Shown here one piece after another: positions 8,809-16,921 of a stretch of 45,632 nt of DNA. Under the pieces are notes generated by a model. The model saw only the letters and a list, made by a program, of their open reading frames with translations, searched no databases and was not told the DNA's origin. The first letter of the stretch is position 1. The number at the start of each line of letters is the position of its first letter. Source of the DNA: Aalborgiella sp040079635 (GTDB lineage: Bacteria > Pseudomonadota > Gammaproteobacteria > Burkholderiales > Burkholderiaceae_C). The DNA is taken from NCBI GenBank assembly GCA_040079635.1, contig JBEBJY010000015.1, positions 1 to 45,632 of the forward strand, written 5' to 3'. A program made the translations under genes and the position numbers.

Positions 8809-9825
8809 TTAAGTTTTCCAGTCCAACACGAGTTTACCCACATGCTGGTTAGTTTCCATCAACGCATGCGCTTGCTCAGCGGCATTTGTTTGACTGGTTG
8901 AAAACACAGTGTGAATCACCGGTTTGATTGCACCATTTTCCAGTAGAGGCCAAACAGTTGTGCGTAAAGCTTGTGCAATTGCCGCTTTGAAGGCCACAGG
9001 GCGTGGACGCAGTGTTGAACCCGTTATGGTCAAACGCTTGCGCAGCACCATACCACCGTTGAACTCACTCTTGACCCCGCCCTGCACCGCGATGATGACC
9101 AAACGGCCATCTTCTGCCATGCATTCGACTTCTTTGGCGATATAGCCACCAGCCACCATGTCCAAAATAACATCAACGCCTTTTTTGCCATTCGCTTCGG
9201 TGATGCGTTTCACTTCGGCTGCAAAATCGTGCGTTTTGTAGTTGATAGCGTGGTCTGCACCCAGCTTGATACAAGCAGCGCATTTGTCGTCACTACCAGC
9301 AGTTGCAATAACAGTAGCACCAAGCGCTTTCGCCATTTGAATAGCTGTGACACCAATGCCACTGGTACCGCCTTGCACCAAAAATGTCTCCCCCGCTTGT
9401 AAGCGAGCGCGGTCAAACACATTGCTCCACACGGTGAAAAATGTCTCTGGCAGGGTTGCCGCTTCGATATCCGTCAATCCCTTGGGAATAGGCAAACACT
9501 GAGCGACAGGCGCCACGCAAAACTCCGCATAGCCGCCACCTGCAACCAAAGCGCACACACGATCGCCCACATTCAAGCCGCTAGCCGCCATCGCAGCAGC
9601 ATCGCCACTGACGATGACGCCAGCCACTTCCAAGCCTGGAATATCAGATGCACCAGGTGGCACAGGGTAATTCCCTGTGCGCTGCAGCACATCTGGGCGA
9701 TTGATACCACTTGCAGAAACCGCAATCAGCACCTCGCCCGCGCCAGTAACCGGCATAGACCGATCTGCAGGGCGCAGCACATCTGGCGCGCCGAAAGAGG
9801 TGATTTCAAAGACTTTCATAGTCAT
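8809..9825 (-). CDS. NAD(P)H quinone oxidoreductase, PIG3-like MDR family
   Basis: This is a medium-chain dehydrogenase/reductase of the zinc-free quinone oxidoreductase group (338 residues). The GroES-like N-terminal half contains SGINRPDVLQRTGNYPVPPG, typical of the PIG3/TP53I3 type. The Rossmann half has VQGGTSGIGVTAIQMAKALG for NAD(P)H binding. The substrate is probably a quinone or an enone, inferred from family only. A second in-frame ATG lies two codons in (9819). The order pnp, this gene, tpiA, secG is familiar from Comamonadaceae. Confidence 0.88.
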   Translation of the reverse strand: MTMKVFEITSFGAPDVLRPADRSMPVTGAGEVLIAVSASGINRPDVLQRTGNYPVPPGASDIPGLEVAGVIVSGDAAAMAASGLNVGDRVCALVAGGGYAEFCVAPVAQCLPIPKGLTDIEAATLPETFFTVWSNVFDRARLQAGETFLVQGGTSGIGVTAIQMAKALGATVIATAGSDDKCAACIKLGADHAINYKTHDFAAEVKRITEANGKKGVDVILDMVAGGYIAKEVECMAEDGRLVIIAVQGGVKSEFNGGMVLRKRLTITGSTLRPRPVAFKAAIAQALRTTVWPLLENGAIKPVIHTVFSTSQTNAAEQAHALMETNQHVGKLVLDWKT

Positions 9826-9906
9826 CTTTAATAGGCAATTTGGTCGGTAAATTTACTACGTTATATTTGCTATGTTTTTAATAGCGATTTTAAAGAGATA
9901 AAATTC

Positions 9907-9956
9907 GCTCTAGCCGGCGTATTTATTGCCTAAGCAGCTATTATTAATTTAGCAAA
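9907..9956 (-). repeat. dispersed AATAAATACGCCGGCTA repeat, copy 1
   Basis: The core reads CTAGCCGGCGTATTTATTGC on the plus strand, followed by CTAAGCAGCTATTATTAATT. On the left, 9868-9886 holds GCTATGTTTTTAATAGC, which resembles the hairpin end of a second copy in the other orientation. The locus may therefore be a composite of two facing units. It fills most of the gap between pnp and the quinone oxidoreductase gene. Confidence 0.85.
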
Positions 9957-9991
9957 AATAGTGCATTTCACTCCCCAATTTGACCTTAATT

Positions 9992-12106
9992 TTAGTTACC
10001 CTGCTCTTGCTGAGGACGATCTATCAAAGCCTTCATTGACAACTTCACGCGACCTTTTTCGTCGGTTTCCATGACTTTGACTTTGACAATTTGACCTTCT
10101 TTGAGGTAATCCGTCACTTTTTCTACGCGTTCGTGGGCGATTTGGCTGATGTGCAGCAAACCGTCTTTGCCTGGCAACAGGTTGATCAACGCACCGAAAT
10201 CCAAAATCTTGGTCACTGGGCCTTCGTAGATTTTGCCGATTTCGACTTCAGCGGTGATCTGCTCGATGCGGCGTTTCGCCTCTTCAGCCTTTGCGCCGTC
10301 AGTCGCCGCGATGGTGATCGTGCCGTCTTCGTTGATGTTGATTTGGCAACCTGTTTCTTCTGTCAAAGCACGAATAACCGCGCCACCCTTGCCGATCACG
10401 TCACGGATTTTTTCCGGATTGATCTTCATGGTGTACAACTTAGGTGCAAAGTTAGACACTTCGGTCTTGGCTTCGCCCATGGCTTCTTGCATTTTGCCCA
10501 AAATGTGGATGCGCGCTTCTTTGGCTTGCGCCAAAGCAACTTGCATGATTTCTTTGGTGATACCTTGGATTTTGATGTCCATTTGCAAGGCAGTGATGCC
10601 GTTGGTCGTGCCAGCAACCTTAAAGTCCATGTCACCCAAATGGTCTTCGTCACCCAAAATGTCGGTCAAAACAGCAAAACGGCTGCCATCCTTGATCAAA
10701 CCCATGGCGATACCGGCCACGTGCGCTTTCAAAGGCACGCCAGCGTCCATCAATGACAAACAGCCACCGCAGACGGATGCCATCGAAGATGAACCGTTAG
10801 ACTCGGTGATTTCTGACACCACACGCATGGTGTACGGAAATTCTTCTTTGGTAGGCAACACAGCAATCAAAGCACGCTTGGCCAAACGGCCGTGACCGAT
10901 TTCGCGGCGTTTTGGCGTACCGACACGGCCTGTTTCGCCGGTGGCGAACGGAGGCATGTTGTAGTGGAGCATGAAGTTGTCTTCAAAGTCGCCAGACAAC
11001 GCGTCGATACGCTGCGCATCACGCTCTGTACCCAGTGTTGTTACAACCAAAGCTTGCGTTTCACCACGGGTGAACAGGGCTGAACCATGGGTGCGTGGCA
11101 ACACGCTGTTGCGGATTTCAATCGCGCGGACGGTGCGTGTATCGCGGCCGTCAATACGTGGCTCGCCTGCCAAAATTTGGCTGCGGACGATTTTGGCTTC
11201 GATTTCAAACAACAAGCCTTCAACAGCGACTTTGTCGAACTCAGCGCCTTCTGCTTTGAGGGCGGCCATGACTTCAGAGTAAGCCGAGCGGCAAGCTTGC
11301 GTACGTGCTTGCTTGTTGCGGATTTGGTAAGCGGCAACGAGTTTGTCTTTGGCCAAACCATCGATTTTCGCGATCATTGGCTCGTCTTTAGCTGGTGCTT
11401 TCCAGTCCCAGACAGGTTTACCTGCGTCACGCACTAGGTCGTGAATCGCGTTGATGGCGATATTGCCTTGCTCGTGACCGAAAACGATCGCGCCGAGCAT
11501 GATTTCTTCGCTGAGCTGCTGCGCTTCAGATTCGACCATCAACACGGCAGATTCTGTGCCAGCCACAACCAAGTCCATGATGGAGCCTAAACGTGCTGTT
11601 TTACCTGGGTTCAAAACGTATTCGCCATTGACGTAACCCACGCGCGCTGCGCCGATTGGGCCGCTGAATGGGATGCCGCTGACTGACAATGCCGCGCTAA
11701 CCGCGATCAAAGCGGCGATATCAGCATCAACCTCAGGATTCAAAGAGACTGTGTGTACAACCACGTGCACTTCGTTAAAGAAACCTTCAGGGAAAAGTGG
11801 GCGGATTGGGCGATCAATCAAACGGCTGGTGAGTGTTTCAAACTCGCTTGGACGGCCTTCGCGCTTGAAAAAGCTGCCTGGAATTTTGCCAGCAGCGTAT
11901 GATTTTTCAAGGTAATCAACGGTTAACGGGAAGAAATCTTGCCCAGCTTTGCCTTCGGTTTTGCCGACAACAGTGGCCAAAACCACAGTGCCATCCATAT
12001 CCAACAGCACAGCGCCGCTAGATTGGCGAGCGATTTCGCCGGTTTCCATGGTGACGGTGTTTGCACCCCACTGGAATGTTTTCGATACTTTTTTGAACAT
12101 TGTCAT
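9992..12106 (-). CDS. pnp: polyribonucleotide nucleotidyltransferase (PNPase)
   Basis: PNPase degrades RNA 3' to 5' using phosphate and is part of the degradosome. The 704 residues hold two RNase PH domains (about 1-230 and 310-540) around an alpha-helical linker. A KH domain follows (PEKIRDVIGKGGAVIRALTE, near 560), then an S1 domain (GKIYEGPVTKILDFGA and GLLHISQIAHERV). I chose the ATG at 12106 because an AGGAG lies seven bases upstream; an ATG two codons later is also possible. It lies downstream of rpsO, the classical arrangement. Confidence 0.97.
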   Translation of the reverse strand: MTMFKKVSKTFQWGANTVTMETGEIARQSSGAVLLDMDGTVVLATVVGKTEGKAGQDFFPLTVDYLEKSYAAGKIPGSFFKREGRPSEFETLTSRLIDRPIRPLFPEGFFNEVHVVVHTVSLNPEVDADIAALIAVSAALSVSGIPFSGPIGAARVGYVNGEYVLNPGKTARLGSIMDLVVAGTESAVLMVESEAQQLSEEIMLGAIVFGHEQGNIAINAIHDLVRDAGKPVWDWKAPAKDEPMIAKIDGLAKDKLVAAYQIRNKQARTQACRSAYSEVMAALKAEGAEFDKVAVEGLLFEIEAKIVRSQILAGEPRIDGRDTRTVRAIEIRNSVLPRTHGSALFTRGETQALVVTTLGTERDAQRIDALSGDFEDNFMLHYNMPPFATGETGRVGTPKRREIGHGRLAKRALIAVLPTKEEFPYTMRVVSEITESNGSSSMASVCGGCLSLMDAGVPLKAHVAGIAMGLIKDGSRFAVLTDILGDEDHLGDMDFKVAGTTNGITALQMDIKIQGITKEIMQVALAQAKEARIHILGKMQEAMGEAKTEVSNFAPKLYTMKINPEKIRDVIGKGGAVIRALTEETGCQININEDGTITIAATDGAKAEEAKRRIEQITAEVEIGKIYEGPVTKILDFGALINLLPGKDGLLHISQIAHERVEKVTDYLKEGQIVKVKVMETDEKGRVKLSMKALIDRPQQEQGN

Positions 12107-12128
12107 TTTGTAGCTCCTGAAAAAACAA

Positions 12129-12230
12129 GCAATTCAAACTGAATTGCGACACTTCAGAGCAGAAACCATGAACACAATGCCATTCCAAAAAATCTTTATA
12201 AATCAATGACTTAGAAAACTTTTTGGAATG
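12129..12230 (-). promoter_or_regulatory. pnp leader with two hairpins
   Basis: CATTCCAAAAA (12181-12191) and TTTTTGGAATG (12220-12230) form a perfect 11-bp stem in the untranslated leader. Nearer the ATG, GCAATTC (12129-12135) pairs with GAATTGC (12141-12147). In E. coli, RNase III cuts a pnp leader stem and PNPase then represses its own synthesis. The position and shape here suggest the same control, but the cut has not been shown for this sequence. Confidence 0.6.
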
Positions 12231-12269
12231 ACACAGCTCGCATTCTCTACTTTCTTCCCTGAAACAAAA

Positions 12270-12310
12270 ATGCCTGAGTTAATAGTACTAAGAAGTACTG
12301 ACTCAGGCAT
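12270..12310 (-). terminator. rpsO-pnp intergenic terminator hairpin
   Basis: ATGCCTGAGT (12270-12279) pairs with ACTCAGGCAT (12301-12310), and AGTACT pairs with AGTACT inside the loop. On the minus strand the stem is followed by TTTTTGTTTC, a good intrinsic-terminator tail. It lies 53 bp after the rpsO stop. Read-through would carry transcription into pnp. Confidence 0.8.
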
Positions 12311-12363
12311 GTTTTCATTATTTAAACAATGAAAATTACTTTAGCAAACTTGCTAAATCAAAC

Positions 12364-12630
12364 TTATTTACGCAGACCCAATTTTGCGATCAAAGCAACA
12401 TAACGGTCGTGATCCTTGCGGTTCAAATAGGACAACAAGCTCTTACGGCTGTTAACCATACGCAGCAAACCGCGACGACCGTGGTGGTCTTTGGCGTGCA
12501 ACTTGAAATGAGGGGTGAGTTCGTTGATACGAGCTGTCAACAAAGCCACTTGGACTTCGGTGCTACCTGTATCGTTAGCGCTACGCGCATTAGCCTTAAC
12601 GACTTCAGCTTTAATCGATGATGCGATCAT
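12364..12630 (-). CDS. rpsO: 30S ribosomal protein S15
   Basis: S15 (88 residues, the normal length) binds 16S rRNA early in assembly of the small subunit platform. The sequence shows the signature GSTEVQVALLTARINELTPH and then HHGRRGLLRMVNSRKSLLSYL. An AGGAAA Shine-Dalgarno lies eight bases before the ATG. It is followed by pnp after a terminator hairpin. The 120 bp upstream carry a good promoter candidate. Confidence 0.98.
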   Translation of the reverse strand: MIASSIKAEVVKANARSANDTGSTEVQVALLTARINELTPHFKLHAKDHHGRRGLLRMVNSRKSLLSYLNRKDHDRYVALIAKLGLRK

Positions 12631-12716
12631 TTTGAATTTCCTATATTTAAATTATGACTTGCGTTAGATGCTGGAACTGCGACTAACGTGCGCCTTGCGA
12701 CATGCAAAGCCATTCG

Positions 12717-12745
12717 ATTATACCCCGAAACGGGCTGAATGGCGA
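12717..12745 (-). promoter_or_regulatory. candidate sigma-70 promoter of rpsO
   Basis: On the minus strand a perfect TATAAT (12717-12722) is preceded, at 17-bp spacing, by TCGCCA (12740-12745), a moderate match to TTGACA. It lies between the hflC stop and the rpsO start and would give a leader of roughly 75 bases. The same stretch can form a hairpin (GCCATTC with GAATGGC), so it may also end hflC transcription. Confidence 0.55.
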
Positions 12746-12751
12746 TGCAGA

Positions 12752-13657
12752 TTATTTGGATTTAGCTGCTGAACTCGCACTGCTGCCACCATTTCGCATG
12801 GTTTTGAAGAACTCGGATGAATTGGGGTCGAGCACCAAAACATCACTTTTCTTACTGAAACTAGCTTTGTAAGCATCCAAACTGCGGTAAAACTGGGCAA
12901 ATTGTGGGTCACGGCCAAAAGACTCCGCGTAGATAGCAGATGCCTTGGCATCGCCCTCGCCCTTCACTTTTTGTGCATCGCGATAAGCTTCAGCCACCAA
13001 AATGTCACGCTGGCGGTCAGCATCAGCGCGGATTTTTTCGCCTTCAGCGCCGCCTGTAGATCGCAATTCGTTGGCCACTTGCTGGCGCTCAGATTTCATA
13101 CGTTGAAAAACCGAATCAGCCACCGAAGGGGGAAAGTCCACCCGTTTGATGCGCACATCGACAATTTCGATGCCAAAGGTCTTGGCATCGTCTACCAAAC
13201 GCTGTTGCACGCCTTGCATGATTTTGTCACGGTCAGTTGATAAAACATCCTTGACCGTTCGCTTGGTCACTTCTGAATTCAAGGCATCTTGCACGACTGA
13301 CGTCAAGCGCTGCTCAGCGGTAGAAATATTCGCACCGCCTGAGTTGTTACGAATGAACTGCTTAGGGTCAGCAATACGCCATTTAACCAACCAATCAACC
13401 ACCAAGTTTTTCTTTTCAGCTGTTTGGATTGAGCCAGTTTCAGGGCTGTCCAAGGTCAAGACCCTACGGTCTAAGAAAACCACATTTTGAAACGGCTGCG
13501 GCAGCTTGAAGCGCAAACCTGGTTCGGTGATGACTTCTTTGATCTGTCCAAACGAGTACAACACGCCAAACTGGCGCTGGTCGACCACAAATAGGGTGGA
13601 TGCGAGCACCGCAACACCTATCAGTATCGACGAAATGATGAGTCCTAATTTATTCAT
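12752..13657 (-). CDS. hflC: HflC, SPFH/band-7 membrane protease modulator
   Basis: HflC (301 residues) forms with HflK a large membrane complex that surrounds and modulates the FtsH protease. An N-terminal membrane anchor (residues 4-26) is followed by the SPFH domain, which starts at DQRQFGVLYSFGQIKE, and then a long charged helical region (SERQQVANELRSTGGAEGEK). The C-terminus is short and Ser/Ala-rich. It follows hflK by 37 bp. The next gene is rpsO, whereas in many Burkholderiales hisZ and purA follow hflC. Confidence 0.95.
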   Translation of the reverse strand: MNKLGLIISSILIGVAVLASTLFVVDQRQFGVLYSFGQIKEVITEPGLRFKLPQPFQNVVFLDRRVLTLDSPETGSIQTAEKKNLVVDWLVKWRIADPKQFIRNNSGGANISTAEQRLTSVVQDALNSEVTKRTVKDVLSTDRDKIMQGVQQRLVDDAKTFGIEIVDVRIKRVDFPPSVADSVFQRMKSERQQVANELRSTGGAEGEKIRADADRQRDILVAEAYRDAQKVKGEGDAKASAIYAESFGRDPQFAQFYRSLDAYKASFSKKSDVLVLDPNSSEFFKTMRNGGSSASSAAKSK

Positions 13658-13694
13658 AATGCTTGTCTTTTAATTTAGGGGGCTAACCAAGAGC

Positions 13695-15122
13695 TCAGCG
13701 AACATCGCGCTCACGCGTGCGGCTGGCATCGCGAGAGCGGGCATCCACCGTTGCTGTAGGCGCTGGTGCTGTGGCTGGCGCAGCGATGTTAGGTAGCACA
13801 GTGATGTCAGCGTTCGGGTTATTTGTCATTTGCATGATTTTGTCTAAAGGCAAATACAACATATTGTTGCCTTGTTTAGAGTCAACCACCACTTTGGTCA
13901 CACTGCTGTAAATGGATTGCATGGCATCCAAATACAAGCGATCACGCGTGACTTGCGGCGCTTTTTGATATTCGGCTTGAATAGATTTGAAGCGCTCACC
14001 ATCTCCCTCAGCTCGGGCAATGACGTTGGCTTTGTAGCCATCGGCCTCTTCTTTCAAACGCGCTGCCGTACCTTTAGCACGGGGAACCACGTCGTTGGCA
14101 TAAGCTTGGCCTTCGTTTTTAAGGCGATCACGATCTTGACCTGCTTTTAAGGCATCATCAAAAGCCGCTTGCACTTGCTCAGGCGGTTGCACGTTTTGAA
14201 TATTAACCGTTTGGATTTGAATACCCGTTTTATACCGATCCAGCTGTGCCTGCACGCTTTTAACAACGTCGCGCTGAATCGTTTCACGGTCTTTGCTTAA
14301 CACCGCATCCATATTGCCACGTCCGACCACTTCACGGATAGCAGACTCGGCAGCTTTAGACACGGCATCATCAGGGTTGCGGTTTTGGAAAAGATAGTCT
14401 GCAGCGCTTTTCAAACGGTATTGAATCGTGAATTTGATGTCAACAATATTTTCATCTTGCGTCAACATCGATGAGTCTTTCAGCCCCGTTGCTTGCCCCG
14501 TTGAGCCAAGACCAATTTCGATGGAGCGAAGCTGCGTTAACGCCACGGTCTCATGGCGCTCAATAGGGTAAGGCATGCGCCAGTTAAAACCAGCTTCGCG
14601 TGTGCCTTTGAGTTCACCAAATCTGGTAATCACAGCTTGTTGGCCCTCTTGCACAATAAAGAAGCCTGTTCCTAACCAAATCAAGGCCAAAACGCCTGCA
14701 ATCAAGGCCGCACCAATGCCAGCACTTTTCATGTCGGGCTGGAAACCGCCCCCATTGCCTGAACCGTTGTTGTTTCCACCATTGTTTCCACCGCCTTGGT
14801 TGTTGTTTTGCGGGCGGCCTTTGTTGTTTGCACCACCAAGCCAGCCATTCAGCTTTTTATTGAAATCACGCCACAGCTCGTCCAAATCTGGTGGGCCGCC
14901 ATTATTGCCAGCACCACGTACGGGCTGGTTGTTTGGCTTATTTTCTGGGGCCGGTGTTGTGGGAGAAGAAGGTGGAAGTGGTGGCAGATCGGCGCCATCA
15001 CCCGTCGGCTTCTCGCCATCTCGCCCCCATTTGGAATCGTTCAGGTTAAACATGCCTTGGAGTGCTAACTTGAAGCGCTGCGGCAACCCGACCACATGAA
15101 AAGTTCTTACGTTGATTGTCAT
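13695..15122 (-). CDS. hflK: HflK, SPFH/band-7 membrane protease modulator
   Basis: HflK is the partner of HflC in the FtsH-regulating complex. The 475 residues begin with a Pro- and Gly/Asn-rich cytoplasmic segment, with one membrane helix near 130-150 (AGIGAALIAGVLALIWLGTG). The SPFH domain starts at QEGQQAVITRFGELKG, followed by helical repeats and an Ala/Thr/Pro-rich tail. The start is uncertain. Many HflK proteins begin near MFNLNDSKWGRD, which here is residue 24 (ATG at 15051-15053). The outer ATG was kept because it gives normal operon spacing to hflX (28 bp). Confidence 0.93.
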   Translation of the reverse strand: MTINVRTFHVVGLPQRFKLALQGMFNLNDSKWGRDGEKPTGDGADLPPLPPSSPTTPAPENKPNNQPVRGAGNNGGPPDLDELWRDFNKKLNGWLGGANNKGRPQNNNQGGGNNGGNNNGSGNGGGFQPDMKSAGIGAALIAGVLALIWLGTGFFIVQEGQQAVITRFGELKGTREAGFNWRMPYPIERHETVALTQLRSIEIGLGSTGQATGLKDSSMLTQDENIVDIKFTIQYRLKSAADYLFQNRNPDDAVSKAAESAIREVVGRGNMDAVLSKDRETIQRDVVKSVQAQLDRYKTGIQIQTVNIQNVQPPEQVQAAFDDALKAGQDRDRLKNEGQAYANDVVPRAKGTAARLKEEADGYKANVIARAEGDGERFKSIQAEYQKAPQVTRDRLYLDAMQSIYSSVTKVVVDSKQGNNMLYLPLDKIMQMTNNPNADITVLPNIAAPATAPAPTATVDARSRDASRTRERDVR

Positions 15123-15150
15123 AGCTCTGTTCTCGATTATTTTCGATTTT

Positions 15151-16326
15151 TTAATGGTCTACTGTTACAAACCGTGGATCATATTCTGAATTATCACTCG
15201 CATCTAAAGCATTTTGCACAGTCTTGGCTAAATGCGCACGCAACTCAGGCAAACCAGTACCCGTCTTAGCACTTACAAAAATGCGCGGTGTATCAAAGCC
15301 ATCAATTTCATACATGTCGCTTAATTGAAGTGGTATTTGCGATATTTCAAGAGCATCCAGCTTGTTAAATACCAAGAGTTGCGGCACCGTATCCGCGCCA
15401 ATTTCTTTCAATACCCGTTGCACTTCGGCGATTTGCTCAGGGTAGTCAGGATTTGCTGCGTCCACCACATGAATCAGCAAATCAGCATCAATCGCCTCTT
15501 GCAAAGTCGCACGGAAAGCGTCTACCAAGCCGTGCGGTAAGTTTCGGATGAATCCCACAGTGTCAGACAGCGACACAGAGCGCCCCCCCCCTCCGTCGGC
15601 ATTGCCCAAATATAGCTGGCGCGTGGTGGTGTCCAGCGTCGCAAAGAGCTGGTCCGCCGTATAAGCGCGGGCTTTCACCAAGGCATTGAACAGCGTTGAT
15701 TTACCCGCATTGGTGTACCCAACCAATGAAATATTGAAGGTTTGGCGCTTATCGCGCTGACGGCGCTGGGTGTTGCGCTGTTTTTTGACTTTTTCTAGGC
15801 GCTCTTTGGTGCGTTTGATCGAGTCACCAATAATCCGCTTGTCCAGCTCAATTTGCTTCTCGCCTGGGCCGCCGCGCATACCGATACCGCCACTTTGGCG
15901 CTCTAAATGCGACCAACGGCGCACCAAGCGGGTGCTCACATACTGCAATTTGGCAAGTTCAACCTGCAGTTTACCTTCGTGGCTACGAGCGCGTTGGGCG
16001 AAGATTTGCAGAATCAAGAAAATGCGGTCGTTGACCGGCAGCTCCAGCGCTTTTTCTAGGTTGCGCTGTTGCGCTGGGCTCAAAGCCTGGTCAAACAGCA
16101 CCTCAGTCGCACCCATTTGCAGGGCGAGCAGCTTGATTTCATCGGCTTTTCCAGTGCCTACGAACAGGGCTGCATCGGGCGCTTTGCGCTTGCAGGTGAT
16201 GCGGGCAACGGGTTGTAAACCGGCAGACTCGGCTAACAGCGCGAGTTCTTCTAGCTCACCGTCAAAATGATCGTGACCAAAGTCCACGCCCACCAAGACG
16301 GTCAGCGCGGCTTTAGGCTCTGACAC
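15151..16326 (-). CDS. hflX: GTPase HflX
   Basis: HflX (391 residues) is a ribosome-associated GTPase, known in bacteria for splitting or rescuing stalled ribosomes. The N-terminal HflX domain contains GTGKADEIK, and a basic helical linker follows. The G domain shows GYTNAGKSTLFNAL (G1, near residue 200), DTVGFIRNLP (G3) and NKLD (G4). A Gly run near the switch region is encoded by nine consecutive G bases (plus-strand C run at about 15583-15591), a possible slippage site. It lies 18 bp after hfq. Confidence 0.96.
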   Translation of the reverse strand: MSEPKAALTVLVGVDFGHDHFDGELEELALLAESAGLQPVARITCKRKAPDAALFVGTGKADEIKLLALQMGATEVLFDQALSPAQQRNLEKALELPVNDRIFLILQIFAQRARSHEGKLQVELAKLQYVSTRLVRRWSHLERQSGGIGMRGGPGEKQIELDKRIIGDSIKRTKERLEKVKKQRNTQRRQRDKRQTFNISLVGYTNAGKSTLFNALVKARAYTADQLFATLDTTTRQLYLGNADGGGGRSVSLSDTVGFIRNLPHGLVDAFRATLQEAIDADLLIHVVDAANPDYPEQIAEVQRVLKEIGADTVPQLLVFNKLDALEISQIPLQLSDMYEIDGFDTPRIFVSAKTGTGLPELRAHLAKTVQNALDASDNSEYDPRFVTVDH

Positions 16327-16344
16327 AGGTTTGACTTGTACAGT

Positions 16345-16620
16345 TTAGTTTGCAACAACAGGCGCTGCTGATGCTGGCGCAGCTTGGCCATCGTCAACCG
16401 CCGCTTGGAAGTTGACCGCACGCCCTGGCACGATGGTGGAAATGGCGTGTTTGTAGACCATTTGCGTCACTGTGTTGCGCAACAAAATGACGTATTGGTC
16501 GAAAGATTCGACTTGGCCTTGCAGCTTGATGCCATTGACGAGGTAAATCGACACAGGCACATGCTCACGGCGCAGTTGGTTGAGGAAGGGATCTTGCAAG
16601 AGTTGGCCTTTATTGGTCAC
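16345..16620 (-). CDS. hfq: RNA chaperone Hfq
   Basis: Hfq is a hexameric Sm-like chaperone that pairs small RNAs with mRNAs. The core reads NKGQLLQDPFLNQLR then HVPVSIYLVNGIKLQGQVES (Sm1), with Sm2 around MVYKHAISTIVPGR. I chose GTG at 16618-16620, giving 91 residues that begin MTNKGQLLQ, for two reasons. The family starts there, and GGAG lies six bases before it. An in-frame TTG six codons upstream has no such site. The tail is short, Ala/Pro/Val-rich and variable, as usual. It is the first gene of the hfq-hflX-hflK-hflC cluster. Confidence 0.96.
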   Translation of the reverse strand: MTNKGQLLQDPFLNQLRREHVPVSIYLVNGIKLQGQVESFDQYVILLRNTVTQMVYKHAISTIVPGRAVNFQAAVDDGQAAPASAAPVVAN

Positions 16621-16704
16621 GATATGCTCCGTGTTCAAACGTTGTTATAAATTTTTCTAACTTAACTTGATACTTTTCTATATGCATCAAGGACTTGACA
16701 TTAC

Positions 16705-16749
16705 CACAGCTTCTAGTCACATTTGCTTTGCTGACTGTAATAAGCTGTG
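16705..16749. other. two-part stem-loop upstream of hfq
   Basis: CACAGCTT (16705-16712) pairs with AAGCTGTG (16742-16749), and inside it AGTCA (16715-16719) pairs with TGACT (16732-16736). It lies 85 bp upstream of the hfq start and 170 bp past the haloperoxidase stop, on the same strand. No T-run follows on either side, so it is not a normal terminator. It could be an hfq leader structure or the end of the upstream transcript. Confidence 0.45.
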
Positions 16750-16834
16750 AAAATGCAGGAAATTCAATTTCATACTCACCTTAATACCTGGCTTAGACAA
16801 TAAGGTCGATTCAGGATATTTCAAGAGGTGGTAA

Positions 16835-16893
16835 TTTTGCTATACTTTTAATAGCTACTTAGACAATAAATACGCTGACTAGAGGCATATTTA
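16835..16893 (+). repeat. dispersed AATAAATACGCCGGCTA repeat, copy 2
   Basis: It reads TTTTGCTATACTTTTAATAG, then CTACTTAGACAATAAATACG, then CTGACTAGAGGCATATTTA. The left part is a small hairpin (GCTAT/ATAGC). It lies just downstream of the haloperoxidase stop. Confidence 0.88.
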
Positions 16894-16921
16894 CACCTGG
16901 GTTGAGTGATTTAACACTAAG

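Noticed and set aside
10091..11437. Several long open frames on the plus strand opposite pnp
   Set aside because: They run antisense to a strongly conserved gene, show no family resemblance and have no ribosome-binding sites of note. They reflect codon bias of pnp.
14575..15099. A 174-codon Pro-rich frame opposite hflK
   Set aside because: It is the antisense of the Gly/Asn/Pro-rich hflK N-terminus. Low complexity explains the long open frame.
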